Positions 22,167 through 33,332 of a stretch of DNA of 64,000 bases are shown piece after piece (the first letter of the stretch is position 1; each line of letters begins with the position of its first letter). The translations under genes and the position numbers were made by a program. Under the pieces are notes generated by a model. It saw only the letters and a program-made list of their open reading frames with translations. It did not search any database and was not told the origin of the DNA. The DNA lies in contig CM049999.1 of assembly GCA_016630955.3 (NCBI GenBank), positions 434,001 through 498,000 on the forward strand, read 5' to 3'. The stretch comes from Didymella arachidicola. Its lineage: Eukaryota; Ascomycota; Dothideomycetes; Pleosporales; Didymellaceae.

Positions 22167-23123
22167 ATGGTTTCCTCGCTCCTTATCAACGTCGCTATTC
22201 TGGCCACCGCATCGAGCGCAGCTGCGCAATGTGGTTGCGGCAGCTCCCTACCTGAGGGCATCGAAGCGGGCAAGTCCGTCAACCTCACTATCGACAGCGC
22301 CAGTGGGATTTCTCCCCGCGGATACCGTCTTCACCTACCTGATTCGTACGACATCAACAAGAAGGCTCCCTTGATCCTGTCTTTCCACGGTCGCGGCAAG
22401 GATGCCAAGTTCCAGGAAGAGCTCTCCCAGTTCTCGAATGCAACCTACGGATTCGAAGGCATCTCTGTGTACCCCGAAGGTGTAGCCATGAACAACTCGA
22501 AAGGGACTCAGCAGTTTCAGGGCGACCCAGACTCTCCGCCGTCAATTGATGATGTGACCTTCACATTGGAGCTGCTCGACGAATTGCAAAAGACGTACTG
22601 CATCGACACGTCGCGAATCTGGGCAACCGGAAAGTCTAACGGAGCTGGCTTCACAACTGTGCTCGCCTGCGATACAGAGGCAACCAAGAGAATTGCTGCC
22701 TTTGCACCGGTTTCAGGAGCCATATATCTAAACTCAAACCAAGAATTGCCGCCTTGCAACCCTAGTCGCCTTCCCATCCCAATCATGGAATTCCACGGTT
22801 ACAAGGACACTACGATCCCCTACAAGGGCGGCGAAAACACGCGAGGTAACGCAAACTCGACCGACATCGTCACCTGGGTAGACGACTGGGCCGAGCGGGA
22901 CGGATTTGAGGTGAACGCGAACAAGACGTCTCACCTGTGCAGCGGAAGCAGGCTGGTGACCAGGTACAGCTGGGATGATACCGTTATCCACTACAACTAC
23001 ACCAACTTGTTCCACGACTGGCCCAGCTCTTTCGCCAATGGCGATAGTGATAAGTATCTGACGTGCAAGGAGGCAGAGGCCACTTCCATCATCCTTGAAT
23101 GGTTCCAGAAATGGGTTTTGTAA
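22167..23123 (+). CDS. Secreted feruloyl esterase-like hydrolase (CE1 / PHB depolymerase type)
   Basis: One exon, 318 aa, from the ATG at 22167, which begins a signal peptide (MVSSLLINVAILATASSAAA) cleaved before QCGCG. It is an alpha/beta hydrolase of the FaeC/Esterase-PHB family: oxyanion segment LILSFHGRGKD, nucleophile elbow GKSNGAGF (Ser in G-x-S-x-G), and PIMEFHGYKDTTIPY with the likely catalytic Asp. The catalytic His is probably the one in LFHDWP. These enzymes release ferulic acid from plant cell-wall arabinoxylan. Several NxS/T sites fit secretion. The frame is open upstream to 22071, but that extension lacks an ATG and would bury the signal peptide. Confidence 0.88.
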   Translation: MVSSLLINVAILATASSAAAQCGCGSSLPEGIEAGKSVNLTIDSASGISPRGYRLHLPDSYDINKKAPLILSFHGRGKDAKFQEELSQFSNATYGFEGISVYPEGVAMNNSKGTQQFQGDPDSPPSIDDVTFTLELLDELQKTYCIDTSRIWATGKSNGAGFTTVLACDTEATKRIAAFAPVSGAIYLNSNQELPPCNPSRLPIPIMEFHGYKDTTIPYKGGENTRGNANSTDIVTWVDDWAERDGFEVNANKTSHLCSGSRLVTRYSWDDTVIHYNYTNLFHDWPSSFANGDSDKYLTCKEAEATSIILEWFQKWVL

Positions 23124-23731
23124 GCACTCAACTCGTGCGCACGACTTGTAGTAGCGTGAGCACCTTGATATGATAGTGTACTGTGTATAATAATCGATTT
23201 TATCTATCACTACTAGAGGAGTAAGAGTGAGTTCTGACTTCTGATCGTAATCGTCATACGCAATAACCACTCAGCGGCACACAGGCAAATGTGCGAAATG
23301 TCCAATCCGGATGTGCAAATGTGCGGATGAGCTAATCGTCAGCTTGTCAGCTTATCAGCATGTCTTAGAGCTGAAGCAACGACCTTGGCGTACGGCCAAT
23401 ATTACTCGAAAACAAAGGTGTTATTGGTGATCAGACCTCCCAAGTGTCAGCTCAGTGGAGCACTAAGGCTGCCAGCGATGTGTAGAGTAATCCACTAACT
23501 ATAACGGGTAATCAGGATGAAAGCCCCGCACTAGTGTGGGCCGAGGCATATGAGTCGTGTAAACTACGGACTAAATTCCAGCGACAGCAAGTCCTAGATA
23601 TTCATCGTTGCCTTGACCTGCTTGTCTCTTCTGTACCTCCCTCTCGAGCCTCACCCACTCAGCTCCTGCTTTACCAAGTTCCGTTTTACGAATCACAGAA
23701 GCTACGAGATACCTACGGCGACTTCTCCAGG
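23124..23731. other. Intergenic, no gene seen
   Basis: About 610 bp between the esterase and the serine hydrolase genes, both on the plus strand. Nothing recognised. Confidence 0.5.
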
Positions 23732-25093
23732 ATGGAAGACTTCGAAACAGCAATCCAGCAGGCCGTTGATGCAAAGGAGATTCCTGGCTGTGTTCTCTAT
23801 GCATCCAATCGCGATGGTAGTCATCCTTCAACCTACATAATATACATACTCATCAAGTGCAGGCTCCTTCAATTACACTAAAACTTTCGGTCACGCATCC
23901 CTGGAATCTGAGAACCCCAAGCCACTGCAGACCAGTAATATCATGTGGATTGCCTCTTGCACTAAGCTGATGACCTCAACCTGCGCCCTGAAGCTGGTGG
24001 AGCAGGGCAAGCTTACACTGGACGACCCTGTCTACCCCCATATCCCTGAGCTCAAAGACTTCAAGATCATCGAGACCTTCGATAACGACGGCAAGCCTGT
24101 CGAGACTCAACACACTAAGCCAATTACACTGCGCACGCTCCTGACGCATACAAGTGGTCTCACTTACGACAGCTTCCACCCCAAGTTGCTAGCTTGGTGC
24201 GCTTATCACGGGCTAACACCTAACAGCGGCTCCACAGTGTTGAAGCGCTTTGATGCCCCTCTTACCTTCGAGCCGGGTGAGGGCTGGTTTTACGGTTCTA
24301 GCATCGACTATGCAGGTCTGTTGATCGAGCGTGTCAGCGGTGTCACCCTCGAGGAGTTCATGCGCAAGAATCTGTGGGAGCCACTCGGCATCAAAGACAT
24401 GACATTTAAGCTCAGCTCGCGACCTGATTTGGTGGAGCGCATGGCGGCTATGAGCGAACGGGAGGTAGGATCTAGCACAGTCAAGTACTTGGGCGGAAAA
24501 CAGCTCTACCAAGACAGTGACGGTTCGGAGATCGAGGATTGTCTTGGCGGCCAGGGCGTATTTGGGTCTCCAGAGGAGTACTTCAAGGTTTTGAAGGCCG
24601 TTTTGACGACGGAGGACGACGAGAAACTATTGAAGAAGGAAACGTTGAATGAATTCTTCAAGCCACAGCTGGGCGAGGCGTCTGCGACAGCATTGAATGG
24701 GTTACTGCAAGACGACTTTGTGCGTAGAACCCTATTGCCTTTTTGCCTCTACTGACGAACGGTATAGATCAACAATGCGATGGGTGGAACTGAAAAGAGC
24801 GTCAAGAAGGATTGGGGTCTCGGAGGGCTTCTGCTGGCGGAAGACCAATCAGACGGCAAGACGGCTGGTACCATGATTTGGGGCGGTTTGCCAAACTTGA
24901 ATTGGGTAAGCTCTTTGAACTGTTCTCTCAACATGTAGCTAATCTGAAACAGTGGATCGACCGCAAGACTGGCATCTGTGGCCTGTACGCAGGACAGGTA
25001 TTGCCCACTGGCGACGCCAAGGTCGCGGCGTTGGACCGCAGCTTCGAGGCGGGTATCTACGAGAAGTACAAACAAACTAGCTCTCACCTCTAG
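23732..25093 (+). CDS. Beta-lactamase-related serine hydrolase (class C / EstB-LovD type)
   Basis: Four exons: 23732-23816, 23863-24719, 24768-24905 and 24953-25093 (introns 46, 48 and 47 bp), 406 aa. The serine-lysine catalytic dyad motif S-x-x-K is in IASCTKLMTS, followed by the usual THTSGLTYD block, the Tyr motif in WFYGSSIDYAG and a C-terminal GGLPNLNWWIDRKTG. The last block is restored by splicing at the two Trp codons. Fungal members act as carboxylesterases or as acyltransferases in polyketide pathways (LovD). No signal peptide, so intracellular. No polyketide synthase lies nearby, so a general esterase role is the safer reading. Confidence 0.9.
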
Positions 25094-25156
25094 GCGCCGT
25101 TAGTGTAGTCAATAAACTACAAATGAGCAAATCCATCCAACTCCTGCACATGCTAT

Positions 25157-26569
25157 TTATGCGTCTAGCATCTCGGTAAACAGCTCTTGATGTTCTCCAA
25201 GAATTTGTATCTCGCCAGTTGATTTCAACGCGTCGAACAGAACGGTTAGCTGATCATCGAGCCCTTGCAGATCCGGGTCTTTTGCAGTCTGGTCGAGATT
25301 GCGGATGACATCTGCCATACTACGCAACCAAGTCACTGGATCTTCTTCGATCTGCTCTGGCGGTCCATAGTGCGTCGTCCAAGGCACAGGATCAAATTCC
25401 GTGACTTGATGGACAAGCGTTCTGAGCTCAGAGCTCGTCAAGTCTTCGGCAGCCCTGATCGGTGCGACTGCATTGATCCAACAAGCAGAGGTATGAGACC
25501 CAATCAGCCCGCAGTCGATACACGGGAGGGATGATGTCTGGGCGTAGAACAAATCCCCAGGCGTCCCGGCTGCAAGCGAGAGATGTCGAACAGTACTCAC
25601 TGCATCTTCGGCGAAAGCTACATTGTTGTCATTCAGATGGCAGCCTCCATTGTCATCCACCAAGAATGACTCTTCTAATTGATCGGTTCCTGAGAGTTCT
25701 ACCATGTCTTTGGCGAGAGCGTTTTCAAGATCCATGTTGATGTCTGGCGAGTCCAACGGCAAACCAAGATCTTGTACAGGAAATGAATCTTGGAGGTCCG
25801 CACCCGAATCCGAAGGAGTCACTGTCTGTAGAGCACAGGCATTTGGAACGGGTGCGCTCGATTGAAGCGGAACTTGACCAAAGGAAGGGACTGCTGGAGC
25901 TGATGTGGAGAATGTAGACGGGACAGGCTTGCTCTGCATGGGCGACGCTAGGGCTGTCGGCGCGAGAATGGGTTCGGCCTTGGATACATGACCTTCGACA
26001 CGCAAGGAACGTCCAATCGGTGTCCCTGTTGTCGAAGGGGGAGGCGCCGGCAACGTTGATTGCGTTGACCGCATGTCTGTAGAGAAGGACGTAGACGAAA
26101 GCAGGTCATGCGGTAGCTTGCCCTTCTGTATACCATATCTTGTAAGTCTATACCGCAGAAGTCGCGGGTCGGAGTTGACAGGGTACAGAGGCACTGCGCC
26201 TCTGAAAGACAGCGCCTTACCCAACAGCTTCCTCTCGTTGTATATGGTTTGCAGGTGCATTGCGGCTGTCCCCACTGAAGTTCTGTTGCTAGTGTCCAAC
26301 TCTCCTGGCACCCAGAGTAGCGATATATTATCGTACTCGCCATCGCCAGCGTCTTGCGCTTTCAGAACTTCTTCCGGGGTTGTAAATCCATGCAAGTACG
26401 CGCGCTGGTCATCCGTGCAAGTGCTGAACCTCCAGTAGCCGTTCTTCAGATGCACTGGGTCGCATTGCCTGGCGAAATGGTGAAACTTGCCGTCTGCGCC
26501 GAACACTGGTCCACGATGCGCACTGTAGTACCTGGCACTGCTTATCGGCGCAGGCAATGGTTCTGTCAT
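25157..26569 (-). CDS. Hypothetical protein, 470 aa
   Basis: Not recognised. The start is taken at the ATG at 26569 (MTEPLPAP); the frame is open to 26722 but without another ATG. Residues 1-185 look folded (YWRFSTCTDDQRAYLHGF, NISLLWVPGELDTSNRTS). Residues about 190-300 are Pro/Ser/Thr-rich and disordered, and an acidic stretch follows. The C-terminal part has a short cysteine cluster (PCIDCGLIGSHTSACW) and then a helical tail to LFTEMLDA. No signal peptide or membrane segment. It is convergent with the serine hydrolase gene, only 63 bp away. Probably a fungal-specific regulatory or adaptor protein. Confidence 0.65.
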   Translation of the reverse strand: MTEPLPAPISSARYYSAHRGPVFGADGKFHHFARQCDPVHLKNGYWRFSTCTDDQRAYLHGFTTPEEVLKAQDAGDGEYDNISLLWVPGELDTSNRTSVGTAAMHLQTIYNERKLLGKALSFRGAVPLYPVNSDPRLLRYRLTRYGIQKGKLPHDLLSSTSFSTDMRSTQSTLPAPPPSTTGTPIGRSLRVEGHVSKAEPILAPTALASPMQSKPVPSTFSTSAPAVPSFGQVPLQSSAPVPNACALQTVTPSDSGADLQDSFPVQDLGLPLDSPDINMDLENALAKDMVELSGTDQLEESFLVDDNGGCHLNDNNVAFAEDAVSTVRHLSLAAGTPGDLFYAQTSSLPCIDCGLIGSHTSACWINAVAPIRAAEDLTSSELRTLVHQVTEFDPVPWTTHYGPPEQIEEDPVTWLRSMADVIRNLDQTAKDPDLQGLDDQLTVLFDALKSTGEIQILGEHQELFTEMLDA

Positions 26570-27760
26570 GGTATATAAGGTATCAACGGTACGGTGTGTG
26601 TTCGTTGAAGCGTGACACGAATCGTGGTGCCAGATGAAAAGCCAGGTGGTAGCACGCCAAGGTGAAGGTGAAGAGTGAAGTGGGCGCGAGGCGAGTGGCA
26701 GGAAAAGATGCTCTGAGAACACAGCAGACTTTCAAGAAGTGGAAGCACAAAAAACCGGTGCCTCAAAGCGTCTCTATCTGATGCTTATGGATTTGGTGCT
26801 TTCCGTTTCTTTGTCGTCAATAATTGTATGTCACAAGGAAGGTACGAGCAACATGGCATGTAAATTGAGCTTAATTCCACATGCTCAAGGCTCCCCACCG
26901 CACTTACCTCAATCGCAGTCACGGCCCAAAGCGCAATCCACCTTGACTTCACTTGCAGTGTATCTTGACCACAGGTCGTCCGAATTCACAGTCAGACATC
27001 TTGAGGTCACCCTACAGCCTGAGTCTACCGTGACTTCTAAGGGAACAGCTTTAAAAAGCATGTCTGAAGGTGTTAGGGGAATATGAGAAGGAAAGAAGGA
27101 TGGATCGACATCGGAGGCAGCTACGCAACGCGACGAGCTAGGCTGATCTAGAACATATAAGTCATTGCTCTAGTACATCGATATTACCCAAGTGCTTACA
27201 GCTCGTATACGATCTCGATGGATGTCGTGACTCTGTCAGACCTCAGAGGTGAGGCGTATGGTTCGGTTGCTGGTTAGCAATATGCGTTGCGTCGCTTCAC
27301 CTTCCCTGCCCACTAGCCATCAATCCCGTCCTGGCATGGCTACCAACGTCAAACACTAAGACCCAGGCTGCCGTGCATCTATCTCCTTGAAAATTCCCTC
27401 AACGGTCCGCACTCCTCGCTTGGCAGAGCGTGTCTGCCGGAGTTGTCGCCGACATCTGCCTGTGGCTTTACACGGTGGAATCCAGGTGTCGTACATCGTT
27501 ACATGGAGAATTATGACTGAAATCTGGAGGCTGGCCACTAGCAGCGTCAGGCAAAGTTTCTTTTGATATGCAAGATTCGGCGCCGGCTGCAAGTGATTCC
27601 TGTCAAGATTCAAGACCTACGGGTCTCGGCAGCTTAAGTCCGAGTGCACATCTACGTATACAATACGCAGGGCGTCCATCAGTGTACCGGTACCTCGTTG
27701 CTTCTTTTGTCCGTCTCATTTTGTCGACATGGGAGTACGGCGACTACGACTCCCTTCATT
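26570..27760. other. Intergenic, no gene seen
   Basis: About 1.2 kb between divergent genes. On the minus strand a TATATA-like run sits immediately beside the ATG at 26569, too close to act as a normal TATA box for that start. No coding region recognised. Confidence 0.45.
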
Positions 27761-29192
27761 ATGGTGCAGTTGACGGATAGAGCAAATACTGCTGGCTTCT
27801 TCGCACCATCGGTATCCTCAAGAACGCTGTTTGTACGATTGCTGATCCTACGGGACGACCTTTGTCAGCTTATACTGACGAGAGTCCGCTAGGGTACAAT
27901 ATGGACACTTACTGGGCTATCACTTATCGTCTTGCCCGCGCGACTCTATGCTCGATGGACTGCAACAAAACGCCTTTATTGGGACGACTTCCTCGTAACC
28001 TTCGCCTGTGTTATATCTCTCGCGATCTCAATTACGATCACAATCTTCCATCCAGTTACCATTGAGCTCATGCTCATTGGCGCGAATCTGAAGCCATTTC
28101 CGCCCAACGTCGAGGTTATCACCATGCAATTTACACGGGTGTTTACTACGATACCTATGTTCTTCTATGGCGGCCTTTGGTGCATCAAACTGGCATTCTT
28201 GTTGTTCTTTAGGAGACTGGAACTTCGCAACGTGACGAGCCTGCGGCGCTGGTGGAAGAGCGTGTTAGGTATCACCATCGTCGCCTTCTTACTTTGCTAT
28301 ACGGTTCTACCGTATCGCTGCACATTCGTCAGTTTCGAAGTAACAGCCAGTGATGAATGTCAAACACAAGGACTGAGCTTCGTTGCCATGAAACTCAACA
28401 CTGCTCTGGATGTCATCACAGACTGTCTAAGTACGAAGAACGATCGAGACTTGTGGCATTCCCTCATTACTAACGTACTGGAACAGTTATGTCGATACCG
28501 TATCTCATCCTGCGGCGCGTTCGAATATCCACGCATCAAAAGGTCGTGCTTTGCGCTGTCTTCTCCCTAGTCATCATCACTATGACTTTCGCTATCGTCC
28601 GTGCGGTTGTTACTACCGCAGGGGTCAAGCGCCAGATCGATCCCCTCTGGTTGTACTTGTGGACTAGCATAGAGCTGAACGTCGGTACAGAGTTTGTTCA
28701 AATTCGTAGCCCAGACAACTGACAAAGTGAACAGCTATCCTGGTCGCATGCGTCGCCCCATACCAATCTCTCTTCACCGGTACCCATGCCCATTCCCAAG
28801 TATCACATCATCCCCAGAACCTCAGACATCGAGTACGCAAGTTTTGGACGAGCTCCTTCTCGCACTTATCTAGGCGCACTGCGATGGAAGGACACGGCTC
28901 GACAGTGGAGCTACCGTACCTTGCGCCATGGGTGGAAGACGGGAATCGACAGCCAGCAGTGAACATTAAGTACCAAGACTATGGGACAGTGTCTAGCGCA
29001 ACGCGTCGAAAAGATCCCTCTGTGATGGTAGACATGCCGTACATAGCTCCTTGGAGTAATTATGGCTCTACTGCGGTGGCTGGAGGGAGTAATGGTATTT
29101 TGCCGAGTCCATTACCACTGGCGCATCTGTTGGATGGAATGCAAAGCGGACATGGGGTACTCCCATCAGCACGAACAAGTATAGAAGAGTAA
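27761..29192 (+). CDS. PTH11-like / rhodopsin-domain integral membrane protein
   Basis: Four exons: 27761-27832, 27893-28430, 28487-28684 and 28735-29192 (introns 60, 56 and 50 bp), about 421 aa. It matches the fungal integral membrane (Rhodopsin_fungal) pattern: a first helix leading to LPARLYARW and RLYWDDFLV, an FTRVFTTIPMFFYGGLWCIKLAFLLFF helix pair, a Cys-containing loop, then DVITDCL joined to IMSIPYLILRRV, and further helices to SIELNVAILVACVAPYQSLF. The junctions are well supported inside the domain. The first exon is less certain. The C-terminal 130 residues are cytosolic and contain a near-repeat (VELPYLAPWVEDGN and VDMPYIAPWSNYGS). The family is expanded in plant-associated fungi, and Pth11 itself is a surface-sensing GPCR-like protein. 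Confidence 0.8.
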
Positions 29193-29608
29193 AGAGCATG
29201 ATCCACGTAAATGATGAAATTAGTCTATGGATGAGAAGCAGACGTGAAGGCTGTCGACAATGTGTCAAAGTCATCCGCCCTGAGTCTAGAAATCCAGCTG
29301 ATGCCAAGACCTTACTGATGACCAGAAAGGCAATGTCGACGATATGAATACCAAAAGGGAAAGACTACTGACGAAGTCATGAGCCTGTCGTGAAGAGTTC
29401 AGCGGCTGCCGGAACTTCTGTGAAACCAAGAATTCAAAACACCAATGTTGAAGCTGGAGCCATCGAACGGGTGATGAGGTGCTGAAGCTGAGGTCTCCGT
29501 CACTGTATTCGATGCACATCTGAAGGTACGTGCATGTAGCAAATGCCGCGAGTCGTGGTATGGTCGTGAAAGAAGGCCGAAGTGTATGCCCTCGAAGTGA
29601 TGTTCAGC
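29193..29608. other. Intergenic between convergent genes, no gene seen
   Basis: About 415 bp of 3' flanks. No feature recognised. Confidence 0.5.
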
Positions 29609-31054
29609 TCAACGCCGCTTACCCTGCGCCTGGAGTGCCGCAGCCTTCTCGAGAGCCTCACGCTGACGAACCGCACCATAGTCAGCACTGACCTCGACGT
29701 GAGAGACCTTGTGTGATAGCAGTGAGGCTTGGATAGCAGGCGTGGTAGGAGCTGGTGGCGAAGAAGAGATGCCTCTAGCAGCGGGAGCAGGCGAGCGGGT
29801 GCCGAAAGTAAGCTTGTTAGCAAGAAGGTAGTCGTCCTCGGGCGTAGGAGGAGAATCTCGGATGGCCTTTGCGACGGTGACTTCATGGCCAGTGCCTTTG
29901 GCTTGGATGCAGGGCAGTACGGCGAGCTTGTTCTCAAGCTCCCTGGGGTCGAGGTTGCGGAGCATGGGCAGCATGAGGCGAAGCTTCTCTTGCGCATCCA
30001 AGGAGTAGAAGTTAGCAGCAAGGAGCTCATCGATGGTGCGGTGAGAAGAAGAGGCCGGTGATGGAGTGATGTTAGAAGCGGTGGAGACATTGCGCTGGTG
30101 TTGCGTCTTCTTTTTCGGTGTGGTCTTGACCTTCTTGGTGACCTTGTTGGGGATGTTGGAGGTGTTCTTGGGCACGCGCTTCGGAGCAGACTTCGATGAT
30201 AATCGCTTTGCCTTAGTATTGACGAGATGTGCCATGTTGATGTCGGAGGGTGGTGTTGAAGTGTCGACTTGCTGAGATGCTTCGTGGACAAGGGCGGGAT
30301 CCTCGTTGAGAAATTGTTGGAGAGAGAGGAGATTCTCACGTGAGATCGCGACATCATCCTGGCTATTTATTGGGGGTGTGGAGGGAGGTGCGGTGAAGCA
30401 GAGTTGCGGTGAAGGAGGTTCCGGCGTCGCTGGTGGAGCTAAGTTGGTGGTGGCTGCGCGGTGCTCATCCTTGGTCACCTTTCGTGACCACAGTGCCTCG
30501 ATGGGCCCGATCTCGCTCGTCGTCTGCCTCTTCGGTGGAGACACCTCACCTCCATCCAGCTTCCGCTTGCGCGGACTGCTGCTGTTCTGACGGTATCCAG
30601 CCGCCAACGCAGCCTTCAACTGTGCGATTTCATCTCGCACAGCCTCCAGCTCCGCGGCAGCCGAAAGATCTCCAGTCGGCTCTGAGGCGCCGATAGCCTC
30701 GCCCTGAGGGGTGCCGGAGCCGGCCAGCTCTTGTGGTGGTGGTGGTGAGGTAAGGGCTTCCTCAGCGGGAGCCAAGACGTCGTCGGTGCTCTCGAGAGCC
30801 AGAAACTCGTCGAAGTTGACGGCATCGAGGCCATCAACAGGGTCAGCACCGGAAGGCGAGAGCCAACTGGGCTGACCCTGGAGGTCCTCGAGAGGCCCAG
30901 CGAACGGAGAGCCGAGGAGAGGGGGAGCAAGGAGGTCTCCAGTGGGAGCTGGAGCGGCGACAGCAAGATCTTCAGCTTCAGTGAAGCTGAACAGGCGGTG
31001 GAGATCGAGGTTTTCGTCGCCAGCGACGAAGTTATAGGTGTCTGAGGAAGACAT
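29609..31054 (-). CDS. Hypothetical protein with NLS-like motifs, 481 aa
   Basis: Not recognised. One exon from the ATG at 31054 (MSSSDTYNF), preferred over a hydrophobic in-frame extension upstream. The N-terminal 150 residues are acidic and Pro/Leu/Ala-rich like an activation region. A short heptad-like helix (ELEAVRDEIAQLKAALA) is followed by bipartite basic sequences (SPRKRKLDGGEVSPPKRQ, later a Lys-rich PNKVTKKVKTTPKKK). A likely conserved helical block (TIDELLAANFYSLDAQEKLR, LDPRELENKL) precedes the tail. It is probably a nuclear, fungal-specific protein. An overlapping minus-strand frame of 285 codons in the same place is a Ser/Arg-rich shadow. Confidence 0.65.
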   Translation of the reverse strand: MSSSDTYNFVAGDENLDLHRLFSFTEAEDLAVAAPAPTGDLLAPPLLGSPFAGPLEDLQGQPSWLSPSGADPVDGLDAVNFDEFLALESTDDVLAPAEEALTSPPPPQELAGSGTPQGEAIGASEPTGDLSAAAELEAVRDEIAQLKAALAAGYRQNSSSPRKRKLDGGEVSPPKRQTTSEIGPIEALWSRKVTKDEHRAATTNLAPPATPEPPSPQLCFTAPPSTPPINSQDDVAISRENLLSLQQFLNEDPALVHEASQQVDTSTPPSDINMAHLVNTKAKRLSSKSAPKRVPKNTSNIPNKVTKKVKTTPKKKTQHQRNVSTASNITPSPASSSHRTIDELLAANFYSLDAQEKLRLMLPMLRNLDPRELENKLAVLPCIQAKGTGHEVTVAKAIRDSPPTPEDDYLLANKLTFGTRSPAPAARGISSSPPAPTTPAIQASLLSHKVSHVEVSADYGAVRQREALEKAAALQAQGKRR

Positions 31055-32101
31055 GATAGAAGAAATAATGATAATTAAGAAATTATAGACGTAAGAAGTT
31101 AAGAAAGAGCATACAAATTCAAGCCTAACAAGCACTTTGACGGCTTCAAGTACTCCAGAAACAGGAGGCTGGGAGCTCTTGACTAAGCCGAGAGCAGTTC
31201 TACTCCACAGCCCTCAAAGGTCAGTGCATTCACCGGGTGGAGAGGGCATACACTGGAATTGAGGCATCACATTGGTCCAGCCTCCCTATCTTTTGGGGTT
31301 GTAGTGGAGGGTCCTGTCAGGTGGTCGTAAGAAATAGGTCGAGAGATGCTCCAAAAGCTTCCATTCACCTTAAAGCTCACTGTCGATTGGTCGCCCACGA
31401 ACTGTTCACCAACAATAGTGGAGACAATAGCGACAGCGAGGCGCAATACAGAGACAGCAATTCCCGCAGGGTCTACTCACCGGAGGCAGGGTGGCTATGA
31501 CTTTGGAAGAGCAGTTGCACGGGGGAAGTGAAGAGTGAGCCGAGAGACTTGATCAATGCTAAGAGACATCCCGGGCGAACATAGTTAGAAGACATGCTTG
31601 AAATGAGTAGAGCAATATCGCAGTAATAATGACAGTTTTTGTCTTTACACGCCATACTGTCACGCTTACCATTGCAATTAAAGACAATAATAAACAGTGA
31701 CGTTGAGAGATTAGATGCACGCTTTGTGAGTGACGGCTGAAGAGCGACATTGAGCACATATAGGCGCTTTCAAAATATGAAATATGAGTAACAGTATGTT
31801 CTTCTGTCAGAACAGTCTCTCTACTAGTGCACGTCGTTAGTGACCGGGATTCGCGCGAACAGAGTCGTATCTGCTATGCGAAGAGGGGGAACTAGGCCGC
31901 ATAAAGGCAAGCGATCCTCTCTATCCTGTCAACGGTCAGCATTCTCATAAGCCTCCACTTGCCCCACCCACATGGCGACTGACTTCAGATTAACGTACTT
32001 CCGATGGCGCACAGAAGGATAGTGTATATGAAGACCACCCTGCCGCCTCCTTGATTTGAGCGCAGAGAGCCGGTCCTTGCTTTGAACGTCACGCCATCGT
32101 C
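31055..32101. other. Intergenic, divergent, no gene seen
   Basis: About 1.05 kb. Somewhat AT-richer around 31560-31800. Only short ORFs without content. Confidence 0.45.
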
Positions 32102-32560
32102 ATGTCTGAGATAAAAGCAAAGAAAGCCATCGTCTTGAGCGCAGACGACATCAAGCAGACCGCTCACGAAAGCTTTCCAGACCCCAGTACTGGCGGCGAT
32201 GTCTCATGGAAGACTCTTATATCGGCGCCAAAGACAGCAACAGACACCTTCACCGTCGGCATAGCAACTTGTGCGCCAGGAAAACCAGCCGGATGTAGAG
32301 GCCATCTGAAGCTGCATCGCCACAAGCAGGCAGAGATCTACCATGTCACTCAAGGCAATGGCGTGGTGACCATAGACGGAAAAGAGCACCCAGTGAGCAA
32401 GGGAAGCGTCGTCTGGATTCCCGGTGATGCGGAGCATGGGACAGAGAATGTCGGAGTGGAGGATCTTGTGTGGTTTTATGCTTTCGCTGCGGATGGATTC
32501 GAGCAGATTGTATATCGATTCGATGAGCCTAGATGTGGGAAAGAGAAGGCCAAACTTTGA
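32102..32560 (+). CDS. Small cupin-domain protein
   Basis: One exon, 152 aa. A single RmlC-like cupin barrel is visible. Motif 1 is LHRHKQAEIYHVTQGNGVVT, carrying the H-x-H-x4-E-type metal ligands. Motif 2 is GSVVWIPGDAEHGTEN, with the last His ligand. No signal peptide. Substrate unknown: single-domain cupins of this size include isomerases, dioxygenases and small-molecule binders. A neighbouring pathway gene that would suggest a role is absent. Confidence 0.75.
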   Translation: MSEIKAKKAIVLSADDIKQTAHESFPDPSTGGDVSWKTLISAPKTATDTFTVGIATCAPGKPAGCRGHLKLHRHKQAEIYHVTQGNGVVTIDGKEHPVSKGSVVWIPGDAEHGTENVGVEDLVWFYAFAADGFEQIVYRFDEPRCGKEKAKL

Positions 32561-33332
32561 GGCGACTATCAAGTGGGGGCAATCATGTCGTTCGCCGTAA
32601 CATGGGTATGGCGGTTCGACTCGAGAGGAGCAATACTTGACTAGACATAAGCGAAGCTCTTGTTTTCTTCCAGGTGGTCATACAGAGTACTTGATGCGAT
32701 CCTGCAAGACTTCGTCTTGGGAATAGTCACACAAGCCTCATGTAACGATGACAGCTAACTTTGGATTCATCCTGCGTACTCTCCATGAATAAGATCGAAT
32801 CATGTCTCACCGAGGGTCAAGGGACACATTAGCTGGTCCATTGGATTGAGCAGACATTGAACCAGACACGGCGGACTAGCAAAGTCTCCAGATTCGAGTC
32901 CGTCGATGATGATCTTGAACGCTGGAGTGATCCGTCAAGATGAGGTCATTCCGGGGAAGGCTCGTTCTGAGCTCCAAGTGCATGTGTCAGAAGCTCGATC
33001 AAGTACCACCATGCGTTTGCTCAATCATAGCACGGTCAGAGATGGATTCGAAGCAGTCTCCAGCGCGAGGATGAAGCGCGTGCAGTCGGGAGGGAAGCCG
33101 GACATGCTTGTAAAGCCGAGGTGGTATACCCGCGCAAGGATCGCGGTCTGGTCTAACCGCTTCTCGATGTTTCCAGCAAATTTCTAAGAACATCGGCGGA
33201 CTCCAGCTATCAACTCCGCAATCCTCTCACCTCTTTTGCATCCTCATCTCTTCCTCGTCATCTTGCATTAGGCCGGAGTCAGGGAGCAAGACTTGACATT
33301 CACCTTCCGCACACACATCCAATCCCATCACA
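32561..33332. promoter_or_regulatory. HSP60 upstream region
   Basis: About 770 bp between the cupin gene and HSP60. The last few hundred bases contain scattered TTC/GAA triplets (for example around 32943-32965 and 33166-33190), but the spacing does not match a perfect nTTCnnGAAn heat-shock element. No gene seen. Confidence 0.4.
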
